64,000 bases of DNA from Roseburia sp. AF12-17LB (GCF_003479605.1 NZ_QUHR01000002.1:1-64000), one strand, 5' to 3'. Shown: positions 1-9,014, numbered from the stretch's first letter. Numbers and translations: made by a program. The notes: generated by a model from the letters alone, not told the origin.

Positions 1-2
1 AT

Positions 3-86
3 CTTTTACAGAATGGGATTAGCCATCAACACGTTTTGTCCTATAACCCTTATAAGAAGAGATTAAAAATAGCATATTGTGAATGA
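3..86 (+). CDS. possible 3' end of an upstream gene (partial)
   Basis: One forward frame is open from the window edge for 27 codons and stops with TGA at 84-86, eight bases before a terminator hairpin. A gene end directly followed by a terminator is the usual arrangement, so this may be the C-terminus of a gene lying outside the window. Another frame is also open, to a TAA at 64-66. The residues visible do not identify a family, and the call rests only on position. Confidence 0.25.
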   Translation, partial: LLQNGISHQHVLSYNPYKKRLKIAYCE

Positions 87-93
87 TATGAGA

Positions 94-137
94 AGAACTC
101 CTGCCGGTTGGAAAACAATCAGCAGAAGTTCTTTTTA
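94..137 (+). terminator. Rho-independent terminator
   Basis: An 11-bp stem with one mismatch (94-104 with 122-132) and an extended inner stem is followed by a T-run at 132-136. The T-run is on the + strand, so it ends transcription of a gene entering from the left of the window. A short repeat begins right after it. Confidence 0.75.
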
Positions 138-138
138 T

Positions 139-228
139 GCGAGCAGCGAGAAAAATCGCATGCCTGCATGCAGATTTGGCAAGCACCGCGATAACTCGAG
201 AAACTCGCAAAGCGTGTTTCTCGTAGTT
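139..228. repeat. 90-bp dispersed palindromic repeat, copy 1
   Basis: This 90-base block matches 13743-13832 with 8 substitutions and no gaps (about 91% identity). It contains several short inverted repeats, including CGAGAAAC with GTTTCTCG near its right end and GCATGC twice. It starts just after a terminator T-run and ends on the stop codon of the chloride channel gene. No ORF fits it. It resembles a small non-autonomous or REP-like element. Confidence 0.8.
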
Positions 229-1501
229 AGTGCGTCTGTTTATTAATATAGCTTGTCTTAAATTTTGAATACATAATCTTCTGGCTGCGGTACAGTCCGT
301 AATAGCCGGAGAGCATATAGCTGAATGCAATCGCAAGAAGCAGGAATGGCATTGCAGCGAAGCCGAACATTTCAAAGCTGATCAGCAAAGAAGTAATCGG
401 GCTGTTGGTAACACCACAGAAAATGGCAGCCATACCGATGGCGGCACATAAGGTTGGGGAGAAACCGGTCAACGTTCCAAAGAGACAGCCGAAGCTTGCA
501 CCGATAAAGAAAGTAGGAACAATTTCGCCACCTTTAAAGCCGGCACCAAGGGTCAGGGCGGTAAAAATGATTTTTAAAAGAAAAGCTTCCGGAGCCACTG
601 TGCCGTCAAAGCATTTGGAAATAATATTAACGCCGGTTCCATTGTAATCCTGATTACCTGCCAGAAGGGTGAGGAGAATAATGATGCAGCCGCCTGCCGC
701 AGCACGAAGGTAAGGATTTTTGATAAATTTACGGTAAATGGCTTCACTGTAATGTAAGGAAATACAGAACAGGATACTGACCAATGCACATAAAACGGCA
801 AGAACCGTTACGGTAACTGCAGAAGAAATTCCAAATTCCGGAATGTCTGAAATAGCAAAGGACGGCGGCGCAATCTGAAAGTGTAATGCCAGACCATGTG
901 CTACTAAAGCAGAGATAACGCATGGCACTAATGCAGAATAGTGCATGATGCCGACACTGACTACTTCCAGCGGAAAAATAGCGGCAGCCATCGGTGTTCC
1001 GAATAAGGCGGAAAAAGCAGCACTCATGCCGCACATAATCATAATATGTTTATCTTTTTCATCAAAACGGAAAAGTCTTCCGAGAGAATTTCCGATGCTT
1101 CCGCCAAGCTGAAGTGCTGCACCTTCCCGGCCGGCAGAACCACCAAAGAGGTGTGTGATTAAGGTGGAGATAAAAATAAGCGGAGCCATACGCAGTGGAA
1201 TTTCATCCCCAGAGTGGATGGCGGAAAGCACCAGGTTGGTTCCAGTATCCTTTTCATCATGGAGAAGATGATAGAGCAGTACAATCACGATTCCACCCAG
1301 CGGAAGAAAGAAGATGAGCCATGGATAAGCAGTTCTTGTATCGGTGACCCATGTCATGCCAAAGTAAAAGGCAATTCCCACCATACCGATGAGAAGACCG
1401 GACAGAATAGAAAAAATAATCCATTTTATGGCGGTACGCAGACGGCGCAGATTGTGTTTGATTTTATGTATCACAAGTTCTTTGGTAACTGGTTCGTTCA
1501 T
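227..1501 (-). CDS. ClC-family chloride channel or H+/Cl- exchanger
   Basis: The 424-residue protein is a polytopic membrane protein of the ClC family, which moves chloride and related anions, either as a channel or in exchange for protons. The selectivity-filter segment GSAGREGAAL lies at about residues 121-130, with the gating glutamate at 126, and a second filter-like segment containing GGEIVP lies near residue 325. It has only the membrane domain and no C-terminal CBS pair, which is the usual short bacterial form. The ATG at 1501 follows an AAGGAG-type site. The gene is transcribed alone, divergently from the aldolase gene, and its stop codon touches repeat copy 1. Whether it is a channel or an exchanger cannot be told from sequence alone. 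Confidence 0.9.
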   Translation of the reverse strand: MNEPVTKELVIHKIKHNLRRLRTAIKWIIFSILSGLLIGMVGIAFYFGMTWVTDTRTAYPWLIFFLPLGGIVIVLLYHLLHDEKDTGTNLVLSAIHSGDEIPLRMAPLIFISTLITHLFGGSAGREGAALQLGGSIGNSLGRLFRFDEKDKHIMIMCGMSAAFSALFGTPMAAAIFPLEVVSVGIMHYSALVPCVISALVAHGLALHFQIAPPSFAISDIPEFGISSAVTVTVLAVLCALVSILFCISLHYSEAIYRKFIKNPYLRAAAGGCIIILLTLLAGNQDYNGTGVNIISKCFDGTVAPEAFLLKIIFTALTLGAGFKGGEIVPTFFIGASFGCLFGTLTGFSPTLCAAIGMAAIFCGVTNSPITSLLISFEMFGFAAMPFLLLAIAFSYMLSGYYGLYRSQKIMYSKFKTSYINKQTH

Positions 1502-1648
1502 GATGTAGTAACTCCTTTTTTATATAAAGTAAATATTATAAGCAGAAATTGTTTGTATTTTCTGAAAAATATATATTCTATAAGAAATAGTAGCATTCTG
1601 GAAATAAATTTACAAGATGAATGAAGAGATAAATGAAGAGAATTTTAT

Positions 1649-1677
1649 TTGCAAAAAATAACCGGGGTGACTATAAT
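1649..1677 (+). promoter_or_regulatory. sigma-A promoter for the aldolase gene
   Basis: TTGCAA at 1649-1654 and TATAAT at 1672-1677 are separated by 17 bases, about 50 bases upstream of the class II aldolase start. Confidence 0.7.
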
Positions 1678-1729
1678 AAGTGAAGGCTTTCTATAAAATC
1701 TGGAAATTACAGGCAATGGAGGAAGAAAG

Positions 1730-2467
1730 ATGGAATCAGAAATCAGGATACGCCGACAGATGATAGAGATTGGAAAAAGAATTTATCAGAGTGGAATGGT
1801 GGCTGCCAATGATGGTAATCTTTCTGTGCGTATATCAGAGAATGAAATTTTGTGTACGCCAACCGGAATATCCAAAGGATATATGACGGAAGAATGTTTA
1901 TGTAAGATAAATCTGCAGGGAGAAGTCTTATCCTGTCAGGATGGGTTCCGCCCGTCTTCTGAAATGAAGATGCATTTGAAAGTATATGAAAAACGTCCAG
2001 ATGTAAGAGCAGTTGTACATGCGCATCCGCCATATGCCACAACCTTTGCGATTGGCGGTCAGGCATTAAATCGTGCAATCATATCAGAATCCATTGTAAG
2101 TCTTGGGTGTGTGCCGGTAGCAGAATATGGGCTGCCGTCTACGCAGGAAATACCGGATGCCATTGCACCATATCTTGACTATTTTGATGCGTTGCTCTTA
2201 GCGCATCATGGGGCACTGACTTATGGAAAGGATCTGACGGAAGCTTATTACCGGATGGAGTCGGTAGAATTATATGCAAGACTTCTTTACCAGAGTAAAA
2301 TGATGGAAATGGACCGGGAGCTGGATGCAGATACGGTACACAAATTGTGTCTGATGCGGGAAAAGGCAGGAATGAAGAATCCGGAAACAGTCTGTGGCAG
2401 TAAGAAATTATTATTTGAAAGCTGCCGTGAGTGTATCCGCAGGAAAAATCTTTTGCCAGATGGATAG
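1730..2467 (+). CDS. class II aldolase/adducin family protein (fuculose-phosphate aldolase-like)
   Basis: The 245-residue protein belongs to the zinc-dependent class II aldolase family, which splits or forms phosphorylated sugars such as L-fuculose-1-phosphate or L-ribulose-5-phosphate (the latter as an epimerase). Visible are the SSE motif at residues 76-78 with the likely catalytic Glu78, the HAHPPYAT motif giving zinc ligands His97 and His99, and AHHG supplying a third histidine near 159-160. An N-terminal NDGNLSVR segment matches the phosphate-binding region. The start has a GGAGG site 5-10 bases upstream. No sugar kinase or isomerase gene is nearby, so the substrate cannot be inferred. 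It may share a transcript with the next gene. Confidence 0.85.
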   Translation: MESEIRIRRQMIEIGKRIYQSGMVAANDGNLSVRISENEILCTPTGISKGYMTEECLCKINLQGEVLSCQDGFRPSSEMKMHLKVYEKRPDVRAVVHAHPPYATTFAIGGQALNRAIISESIVSLGCVPVAEYGLPSTQEIPDAIAPYLDYFDALLLAHHGALTYGKDLTEAYYRMESVELYARLLYQSKMMEMDRELDADTVHKLCLMREKAGMKNPETVCGSKKLLFESCRECIRRKNLLPDG

Positions 2468-2557
2468 AAAAGAAAACGTTTGGCAGAAGGCAGCATTTTA
2501 TAAGCAAGAAAAAGTTATTACAGAGAATAGCGGGAAACAGAAAAAGGAGATTAGAAG

Positions 2558-2968
2558 ATGACAATAGAAGAAAGAGTAAAATTAGCAGAAGAAAAACATC
2601 ACAGTGGTTATAACTGTGCGCAGGCAGTATTATGCAGTTACAGTGATAAGCTTGGAATTGACGAGGAAACTTTATTCCGTCTGTCCGAAGGATTCGGCGC
2701 AGGAATGGCAGATATGCAGGGAACCTGTGGAGCAGTAACCGGCATGTATATGATTGCAGGAGCACTGGGAAGCTCGGGAGCAATTGAAAAGGGCATGACC
2801 AAAGGCAGAACATATCAGACGGTAAAGGGACTGACAGCAGCATTTGATGAAAAAAACGGCTCTCATATCTGTAAAGAATTGAAAGGAATTGAAACCGGAA
2901 AGGTTTTGCGGAGCTGCGATGGCTGTATTGAAGATGCAGTCCGTATAGCAGAGCACTTGTTTTCATAG
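2558..2968 (+). CDS. C_GCAxxG_C_C family putative redox protein
   Basis: This 136-residue protein carries the spaced cysteines of the C_GCAxxG_C_C family: NCAQA at Cys20, GTCGAVTG at Cys57, Cys105, and SCDGC with Cys120 and Cys123. Members are small, mostly helical, presumed metal- or redox-active proteins of unknown biochemical role, common in anaerobes. There is no signal peptide or membrane segment. It starts 90 bases after the aldolase with an AAGGAG site and has no promoter I can see of its own, so co-transcription with the aldolase is likely. The function should be recorded as unknown. Confidence 0.8.
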   Translation: MTIEERVKLAEEKHHSGYNCAQAVLCSYSDKLGIDEETLFRLSEGFGAGMADMQGTCGAVTGMYMIAGALGSSGAIEKGMTKGRTYQTVKGLTAAFDEKNGSHICKELKGIETGKVLRSCDGCIEDAVRIAEHLFS

Positions 2969-3041
2969 AAAAAACACAATTTTATGGTAAAAGTGCACAA
3001 AAACAGAATGTCAAAATTATATAAGTGTACAAAATGTTGAA

Positions 3042-3072
3042 AACCCCATTGCTATTTTTGAGTAATGGGGTT
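3042..3072 (+). terminator. hairpin, possible terminator upstream of maltodextrin operon
   Basis: AACCCCATT at 3042-3050 pairs perfectly with AATGGGGTT at 3064-3072 around a 13-base loop. Only a weak T-rich tail follows, so termination may be partial. The hairpin overlaps the proposed promoter of the next operon. Confidence 0.45.
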
Positions 3073-3077
3073 ATATT
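3049..3077 (+). promoter_or_regulatory. promoter of the maltodextrin operon
   Basis: TTGCTA at 3049-3054 and TATATT at 3072-3077 are spaced 17 bases apart. A LacI-type operator lies just downstream. Confidence 0.5.
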
Positions 3078-3089
3078 ATATACATCCAC

Positions 3090-3114
3090 TGAAAACGTTA
3101 CCGAGAACGTAACC
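3090..3114 (+). promoter_or_regulatory. LacI-family/cre-like operator
   Basis: TGAAAACGTTACCG at 3090-3103 resembles a CcpA cre site. It overlaps an inverted repeat, ACGTT at 3095-3099 with AACGT at 3106-3110. Position just after the proposed -10 box suits repression. The LacI regulator encoded in the operon, or CcpA, could bind here. Confidence 0.5.
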
Positions 3115-3198
3115 AACTAGGTTCCAGACAAGTCGGTATACAGATTGGGGAAGAGGTTTTCAGGAAGGACAGCATATTATATTTTAGGAGGATGTACT

Positions 3199-4593
3199 AT
3201 GAAAAGAAAATTAGTATCTCTTATGTTAGTTGTATCTATGACAGCAGCTATGGTTGCTGGATGTGGAAGCGACGACAAGAAAGCAGCTGACAATAATGCA
3301 GCAGGAACAGAGAAGACAGATGACAGCAAAGAAGCAGCAAGTGGTTCTGTTTACTACTTGAACTTCAAACCAGAACAGGATCAGCAGTGGCAGGATCTTG
3401 CAAAAGCTTACACAGATGAGACTGGTGTCCCAGTTGAAGTTGTTACAGCAGCATCTGGTACATATGAAGAGACTTTAAAGTCTGAGATGGCTAAATCTGA
3501 TGCACCTACACTTTTCCAGGTAAACGGACCGGTTGGTCTTGCAACATGGAAAGATTACTGCGCAGACTTATCAGGAACAGATGTTTATTCACATGTTAAG
3601 AGTGATGACTTTGTACTGAAAGATGGAGACGAAGTAAAAGGTATCGCATATGTACTTGAGACTTATGGTCTTATTTACAACAAAACCGTATTAAACGCAT
3701 ATTGCGGAATGGACGGAGCTAAAGTTACTTCTATCGATGAAATCAACAGCTTTGCAAAATTAAAAGAAGTAGCAGATGATATTCAGTCAAGACTTGCAGA
3801 AGTAAGTGAAGCAGCTGGTCCTGAATATGACCTTAAGGGTGCATTTACTTCAGCTGGTATGGATTCATCTTCTGACTGGAGATTCAAAACCCATTTAGCA
3901 AACCTTCCAATCTACTATGAATACAAAGCAGATGGAATCGGATCTACAGATGCTATCAAAGGAACTTACCTTGATAACTACAAACAGATCTGGGATTTAT
4001 ACACAACAGATTCTACTTGCGAAGGCTCTATGTTAGCAAGCAAGACTGGTGATGATGCAACAGCTGAATTTGGCTTAGGCGAAGCTGTATTCTATCAGAA
4101 TGGTACATGGGCATACAATGATATTATCAATGCTGGTGTATTAACAGATGATGACCTTGGAATGATGCCTATCTACATCGGAGTTGATGGAGAAGAGAAT
4201 CAGGGACTTTGTACAGGATCTGAGAACTACTGGTGTATTAATGCTAATGCTTCTGAAGAAAACATCAAAGCAACAGAAGATTTCTTGAACTGGGTTATTA
4301 CAAGTGACACAGGACGTGACGTTGTTGCTAACCAGATGGGCTTCACAACACCATTTGATTCATTTGATGATGGATATCAGGCAAGCAATGCATTCATGGA
4401 TGCAGCTAACCAGTACATTGCAGATGGTAAGACTTCTGTAGCTTGGTGCTTTACAACAATGCCTTCTGAGGCTTGGAAAGATGGCGTAGGTTCTGCATTA
4501 ACAGCTTATGCTGCTGGAACAGGTTCCTGGGATGATGTTGTAACTGCATTCGTTGATGGCTGGGCTTCTGAGTACGCAGCAGCAAACGAGTAA
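3199..4593 (+). CDS. maltodextrin-type extracellular solute-binding lipoprotein
   Basis: The 464-residue protein is a family 1 extracellular solute-binding lipoprotein that captures an oligosaccharide outside the cell and delivers it to an ABC permease. The start at 3199 is chosen over an upstream in-frame codon because TTAGGAGG lies 8 bases before it and the protein then begins with a proper signal sequence: two basic residues, a hydrophobic stretch and the lipobox VAGC with Cys22. A low-complexity linker rich in Lys, Asp and Ala follows. Two permease genes, a LacI regulator and malQ lie downstream in the same direction, which points to maltose or maltodextrins as ligand; this is inference from context. 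Confidence 0.9.
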   Translation: MKRKLVSLMLVVSMTAAMVAGCGSDDKKAADNNAAGTEKTDDSKEAASGSVYYLNFKPEQDQQWQDLAKAYTDETGVPVEVVTAASGTYEETLKSEMAKSDAPTLFQVNGPVGLATWKDYCADLSGTDVYSHVKSDDFVLKDGDEVKGIAYVLETYGLIYNKTVLNAYCGMDGAKVTSIDEINSFAKLKEVADDIQSRLAEVSEAAGPEYDLKGAFTSAGMDSSSDWRFKTHLANLPIYYEYKADGIGSTDAIKGTYLDNYKQIWDLYTTDSTCEGSMLASKTGDDATAEFGLGEAVFYQNGTWAYNDIINAGVLTDDDLGMMPIYIGVDGEENQGLCTGSENYWCINANASEENIKATEDFLNWVITSDTGRDVVANQMGFTTPFDSFDDGYQASNAFMDAANQYIADGKTSVAWCFTTMPSEAWKDGVGSALTAYAAGTGSWDDVVTAFVDGWASEYAAANE

Positions 4594-4627
4594 GACTTAT
4601 CACATATAATCAGAACAATATGTGAAA

Positions 4628-4656
4628 AAAGGGCGGGCGGATATCGCCTGCCCTTT
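4628..4656 (+). terminator. intra-operon hairpin (attenuator or 3' stabiliser)
   Basis: A 12-bp stem with one G-U pair (4628-4639 with 4645-4656) sits between the binding-protein gene and the first permease gene. No strong T-run follows, so it more likely protects the binding-protein mRNA or lowers downstream expression than stops transcription fully. Confidence 0.6.
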
Positions 4657-4678
4657 ATAAAGGGAAAGGAAAAATATT

Positions 4679-5521
4679 ATGAACAAATCAATTAAAAAAT
4701 ATTTTCCTCTTTTTGCACTTCCAACGTTAGTTGCATTTACAATTGGTTTTATAATTCCTTTTGCTATGGGTATCTATCTTTCTTTTTGTAAATTCACAAC
4801 TGTTACGGATGCAAAGTTTGTAGGACTATCTAACTATACCAAAATCTTTGGAGATGAGACATTTGTTCACTCATTATGGTATACAGCACTCTTTACAATT
4901 GTTTCTGTGCTTGCCATTAACTTTTTTGCATTCGTAATTGCGATGCTTTTAACAAAGGGTATTAGAGGAACAAATGCGTTCCGTACCATTTTCTTCATGC
5001 CGAACCTGATTGGTGGTATTGTATTAGGATATATCTGGCAGTTGATTTTCAATGGTATTCTCGCAAATTACAGCAGAACATTGGTATATAATGAAAAATA
5101 TGGTTTCTGGGGTATGATTATCCTGATGTGCTGGCAGCAGATAGGTTATATGATGATTATCTATATCGCAGGTATCCAGAATATTCCTGGAGATTTGATT
5201 GAAGCTGCAGAAATCGACGGGGCAACTTCCTGGCAGGTACTTAAAAATGTAACCTTACCGATGGTAATGCCATCTATTACCGTATGTACATTTTTAACAC
5301 TGACCAACGGATTTAAATTATTCGACCAGAACTTAGCATTGACAGCAGGTGAACCTGCAAAGAGATCACAGCTTTTAGCATTGAACATCTATGATACTTT
5401 CTATGGTAGAAACGGATGGGAAGGCGTTGGTCAGGCAAAAGCAGTTGTATTCTTTATTCTGGTAGCAATAATTGCACTTGGACAGAACTATCTGACCAGA
5501 CGTAAGGAGGTGCAGCAGTAA
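4679..5521 (+). CDS. ABC transporter permease, MalF/UgpA-like
   Basis: This 280-residue integral membrane protein is the first of two permease subunits of a carbohydrate ABC importer (CUT1 type). It has about six hydrophobic segments and the cytoplasmic EAA loop, seen as EAAEIDGATSWQVLKNVTLP near residue 180, which docks onto the ATPase. It lacks the long N-terminal extension of the enterobacterial MalF, as is normal in Gram-positives. The gene follows the binding-protein gene after a hairpin, and its stop codon overlaps the start codon of the next permease by one base, so the two are translationally coupled. Confidence 0.9.
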   Translation: MNKSIKKYFPLFALPTLVAFTIGFIIPFAMGIYLSFCKFTTVTDAKFVGLSNYTKIFGDETFVHSLWYTALFTIVSVLAINFFAFVIAMLLTKGIRGTNAFRTIFFMPNLIGGIVLGYIWQLIFNGILANYSRTLVYNEKYGFWGMIILMCWQQIGYMMIIYIAGIQNIPGDLIEAAEIDGATSWQVLKNVTLPMVMPSITVCTFLTLTNGFKLFDQNLALTAGEPAKRSQLLALNIYDTFYGRNGWEGVGQAKAVVFFILVAIIALGQNYLTRRKEVQQ

Positions 5522-6405
5522 TGAGTAATGTAAGAAAAGCAAAACATGGCTGGATTTTTACCATTATATTTACTATTTTAAGTGTACTGTGGGTACTTCC
5601 AATTGTAATCGTATTTATGAACTCCTTTAAATTAAAGGCATATATTAACCGATTCCCGTTCCAGTTAGGACCGTTTAAAATGACTGACGGATGGGACAGA
5701 TTTGTTGCCGGAGTACAGAAGGCATTTGTTGGATTAACCAACTATGCAGAAGGTATCCGCAAGATTAACTTCTTTAATGCGTTTGGAACATCATTATTTA
5801 TCACAGTATGTTCTGTTGCAGTAATTATTCTCTGCACATCTATGTGTGCATGGTATATCATCCGCGTGAATGATAAGTTTTCAAAAGGTTTATATTGCCT
5901 TTGCCTGTTTTCCATGATTGTACCTTTCCAGATGGTAATGTTTACATTATCCAAGCTGTCCAATATGTTACATCTTGGAAATCCGGTTGGAATCATTTTA
6001 GTATATCTTGGATTTGGAGCAGGACTTGCGGTATTCATGTTTACCGGCTTTGTAAAGAGTATCCCGCTTGAAATCGAAGAAGCAGCAATGATTGATGGAT
6101 GCAGCCCGATTCAGACATATTTCCAGGTTGTATTCCCGATTTTAAAGCCTACGGCAATTACAGTTGCAATTCTTCAGGTAATGTGGATTTGGAATGACTA
6201 CCTTCTTCCATATCTGGTACTCGATATCAGAAAATGGAAAACGATTCCGATTGCAATTCAGTATTTGAAAGGTGGATATGGCTCTATCGACTGGGGTGCA
6301 ATGATGGCTATGCTGGTACTGGCAATTCTTCCAATTATCATTTTCTATGGAATCTGCCAGAAATATATTATCGAAGGCGTTGTTGCAGGAGCTGTAAAAG
6401 GTTAA
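5521..6405 (+). CDS. ABC transporter permease, MalG-like
   Basis: The second permease subunit has 294 residues and about six membrane segments. The EAA loop reads EEAAMIDGCSPIQTYFQVVFP near residue 190, the docking site for the nucleotide-binding subunit. Its strong AAGGAGGTG ribosome site lies inside the end of the preceding permease gene. No ATP-binding subunit gene is found in this operon or elsewhere in the window; Gram-positive CUT1 importers commonly share an MsmK-type ATPase encoded elsewhere, so that is the expected partner. Confidence 0.9.
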   Translation: MSNVRKAKHGWIFTIIFTILSVLWVLPIVIVFMNSFKLKAYINRFPFQLGPFKMTDGWDRFVAGVQKAFVGLTNYAEGIRKINFFNAFGTSLFITVCSVAVIILCTSMCAWYIIRVNDKFSKGLYCLCLFSMIVPFQMVMFTLSKLSNMLHLGNPVGIILVYLGFGAGLAVFMFTGFVKSIPLEIEEAAMIDGCSPIQTYFQVVFPILKPTAITVAILQVMWIWNDYLLPYLVLDIRKWKTIPIAIQYLKGGYGSIDWGAMMAMLVLAILPIIIFYGICQKYIIEGVVAGAVKG

Positions 6406-6459
6406 GCATTTATATAATAAGTATTTCGCTATAGATATAGTGTAAAGGCAGGACAAAAC

Positions 6460-7470
6460 ATGACAATAAAAGATATTGCAAAAGAATCCGGATATTCAGT
6501 AAGTACTGTGTCGAGGGTTCTGAATAACAGGGATGATGTGAGTCCGGAAGCAGAAAAGAAGATTCGGCGGATTGTTGCAGAACACAATTTTGTTCCAAAT
6601 GGAAATGCCAAACATTTGAAACAGATTGCCTCTAAAACCATCTGCGTACTGGTAAAAGGTACGTCAAATATGGTTTTTTCAGGGATAGCAGAAGAAATTC
6701 AGACGATTGTAAATAAGACCAGTTATACATTGAATATGATATATCTGGATGAAGAAGAAAATGAAGTAGAACAGGCAATTATTCAGTGTCGTGAAAGAAA
6801 ACCTCTGGGGATTTTATTCCTCGGAGGTAATCCTGCATTTTTCAGGGAAAAGTTTCATGAAGTAAAAGTTCCATCGGTATTAGTGTCTACAGCAGGAAAA
6901 GATCTTGGCTTTCCGAACCTGTCCAGTGTAGCAACAGATGATGTGGAAGCAGCGAAATGTGCCATGAATTATCTGGTGAATCAGGGGCATGTTCATATTG
7001 GGGTAATTGGAGGAAATTTAAGTTCCTCTTATGTCAGTGAACAGCGTTATATCGGGTGCGAGAAATGCTTTGGTGAAAAGGGAAGAATATTTGATTACGA
7101 TAAATATTTTGTGAAAGCAAGATTTGACTTTGGAAGTGCATATCGGGCTACGGAAAAACTTTTGGAGAAGGCAAAGGATGTGACTGCTATATTTGCGATG
7201 AGTGATGTCATGGCAATTGGAGCAATTCGTGCGATACGAGACAGAGGTCTGTTGGTACCGGATGATATTTCCGTTGTGGGGTTTGACGGAATACCAATGG
7301 CGGATTACTATAATCCAAAGCTGACCACTATAAGACAGCGGTACCAGACGATGGCACAACGCAGTCTTGAAATACTATTTCGTACAATTGACTTGAAAAC
7401 CAAGGCAGTACATGAGATAATACCTTTTGAACTTGCACTGGGGGAAAGTGTTCGTGAGATAGGAAAATAA
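6460..7470 (+). CDS. LacI-family transcriptional regulator
   Basis: The 336-residue protein starts with a LacI helix-turn-helix, with TIKDIAKESGYSVSTVSRVL at residues 2-21, followed by a periplasmic-binding-protein-like sugar-sensing domain that ends near ISVVGFDGIPMADYYNPKLT and a dimerisation tail. It sits inside the maltodextrin operon between the permeases and malQ, so it probably responds to maltose or a maltodextrin and controls the operon. A LacI-type inverted repeat at the operon promoter (3095-3110) and a related site upstream of pulA (17089-17100) are candidate targets. Confidence 0.9.
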   Translation: MTIKDIAKESGYSVSTVSRVLNNRDDVSPEAEKKIRRIVAEHNFVPNGNAKHLKQIASKTICVLVKGTSNMVFSGIAEEIQTIVNKTSYTLNMIYLDEEENEVEQAIIQCRERKPLGILFLGGNPAFFREKFHEVKVPSVLVSTAGKDLGFPNLSSVATDDVEAAKCAMNYLVNQGHVHIGVIGGNLSSSYVSEQRYIGCEKCFGEKGRIFDYDKYFVKARFDFGSAYRATEKLLEKAKDVTAIFAMSDVMAIGAIRAIRDRGLLVPDDISVVGFDGIPMADYYNPKLTTIRQRYQTMAQRSLEILFRTIDLKTKAVHEIIPFELALGESVREIGK

Positions 7471-7495
7471 TCTAGTTTGCAGGAGGAATTTAATT

Positions 7496-9013
7496 ATGAG
7501 AACAAGTGGGATATTAATGCATATATCTTCACTTCCGTCACCATACGGAATTGGTACAATGGGAAAGGAAGCCAAAAAATTTGTAGACTTTTTGGATAAA
7601 GCAGGACAGACTTACTGGCAGATATTACCGATATGCCCAACCAGTTATGGAGATTCTCCGTATCAGTCATTTTCAAGCTTTGCGGGGAATCCATATTTTA
7701 TTGACTTAGATTATCTTTGTAAGGATAAGTTACTGACAAAAAAGGAATGTTTAAGCTATGAATGGGGAGAAAATCCGGAATTTGTAGAGTATGGAACACT
7801 TTATGAAAACCGTTTTCCTTTATTGAAAAAAGCATATCAGCGCTTTAAAAAAGCATTACCGGATGATTTTGCGGACTTTTGTGAGAAAAACAGTGACTGG
7901 TTAGAGGACTATGCACTGTTTATGGCATTGAAGGATGCAAATGGCGGGGTTGCATGGTTTGAATGGAAGAAAGATTTAAAACTCCGCAAACCATCAGCAA
8001 TTGAAAATGCGAAAGAAGAATTTGCAGATGATGTTGAATTCTGGAAAATGCTGCAGTATCTGTTCTTCAAACAGTGGACAGAGCTGAAAGCATATGCTAA
8101 TGAAAAAGGCATTCAGATTATCGGTGATGTACCTATTTATGTTGCTGGTGACAGCGCAGATGTATGGGCAAATCCGGGACAGTTCTATTTAGATGAGAAC
8201 CTGGATCCGATTGATGTATCCGGATGTCCTCCAGATGCATTCTCCGATGATGGACAGTTATGGGGTAACCCGTTATTCCGTTGGGATGCTATGAAGAAGG
8301 ATGGTTATACCTGGTGGACAAAACGTATCAAAGCAATGTCTGAATTGTATGATGTTGTTCGTATTGACCACTTCAGAGGTTTTGATTCATATTACGCAAT
8401 TCCTGCAAAGGATAAGACAGCAAGAAATGGAGAGTGGAGAGAAGGTCCTGGTATGGACCTGTTCAATGCTCTGGAAAAGAAACTTGGCAGATTAAATATT
8501 ATTGTAGAAGATCTGGGTTATTTAACACCGTCCGTAAAACAGTTGTTAAAGGATACCGGTTTCCCTGGAATGAAGTTAATCCAGTTTGCTTTTGACAGCA
8601 GAGAAGAGAGTGATTACCTTCCACATACATATCAAAAGAATTGTGTTGTTTATACTGGAACTCATGATAATGATACCATTATGGGATGGTTCAAGACGGC
8701 TCCAAAGGAAAGCGTTAAATATGCCAAAGAATATTTAAGATTAAACAAAGAAGAAGGATATAACTGGGGCACCATGAAAGCAGTATGGGGCTGTGTTGGT
8801 GATATGGCTATTGTTCCGATGCAGGATATTCTTGGAATTGGCAGTGAAGGACGTATGAATACACCATCTACACTTGGCATGAACTGGAAATGGCGTGCAG
8901 TAGATGGACAGATTACTTCGGCACTTGCAAAGAAAGTCTGCAAAAATATGGAAATCTACTGTAGAAAGAGAAAAACAAAAGAAGAGCTGGAAGCTTTAGA
9001 AACAGCAGAATAA
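7496..9013 (+). CDS. malQ: 4-alpha-glucanotransferase (amylomaltase)
   Basis: MalQ (GH77) transfers alpha-1,4-glucan segments between maltodextrins and releases glucose, the cytoplasmic step of maltodextrin use. The 505-residue length is typical of bacterial and plant amylomaltases. Family landmarks are the N-terminal RTSGILMHISSLPSPYGIG, the sugar-site segment SPYQSFSSFAGNPYFIDL, VRIDHFRGFDSY with the nucleophile Asp, an EDLG segment for the acid/base Glu, and YTGTHDNDT. An AGGAGG site lies before the ATG. The gene is last in the transport operon and is followed after one base by a lipid kinase gene, so transcription probably continues. Confidence 0.95.
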   Translation: MRTSGILMHISSLPSPYGIGTMGKEAKKFVDFLDKAGQTYWQILPICPTSYGDSPYQSFSSFAGNPYFIDLDYLCKDKLLTKKECLSYEWGENPEFVEYGTLYENRFPLLKKAYQRFKKALPDDFADFCEKNSDWLEDYALFMALKDANGGVAWFEWKKDLKLRKPSAIENAKEEFADDVEFWKMLQYLFFKQWTELKAYANEKGIQIIGDVPIYVAGDSADVWANPGQFYLDENLDPIDVSGCPPDAFSDDGQLWGNPLFRWDAMKKDGYTWWTKRIKAMSELYDVVRIDHFRGFDSYYAIPAKDKTARNGEWREGPGMDLFNALEKKLGRLNIIVEDLGYLTPSVKQLLKDTGFPGMKLIQFAFDSREESDYLPHTYQKNCVVYTGTHDNDTIMGWFKTAPKESVKYAKEYLRLNKEEGYNWGTMKAVWGCVGDMAIVPMQDILGIGSEGRMNTPSTLGMNWKWRAVDGQITSALAKKVCKNMEIYCRKRKTKEELEALETAE

Positions 9014-9014
9014 A

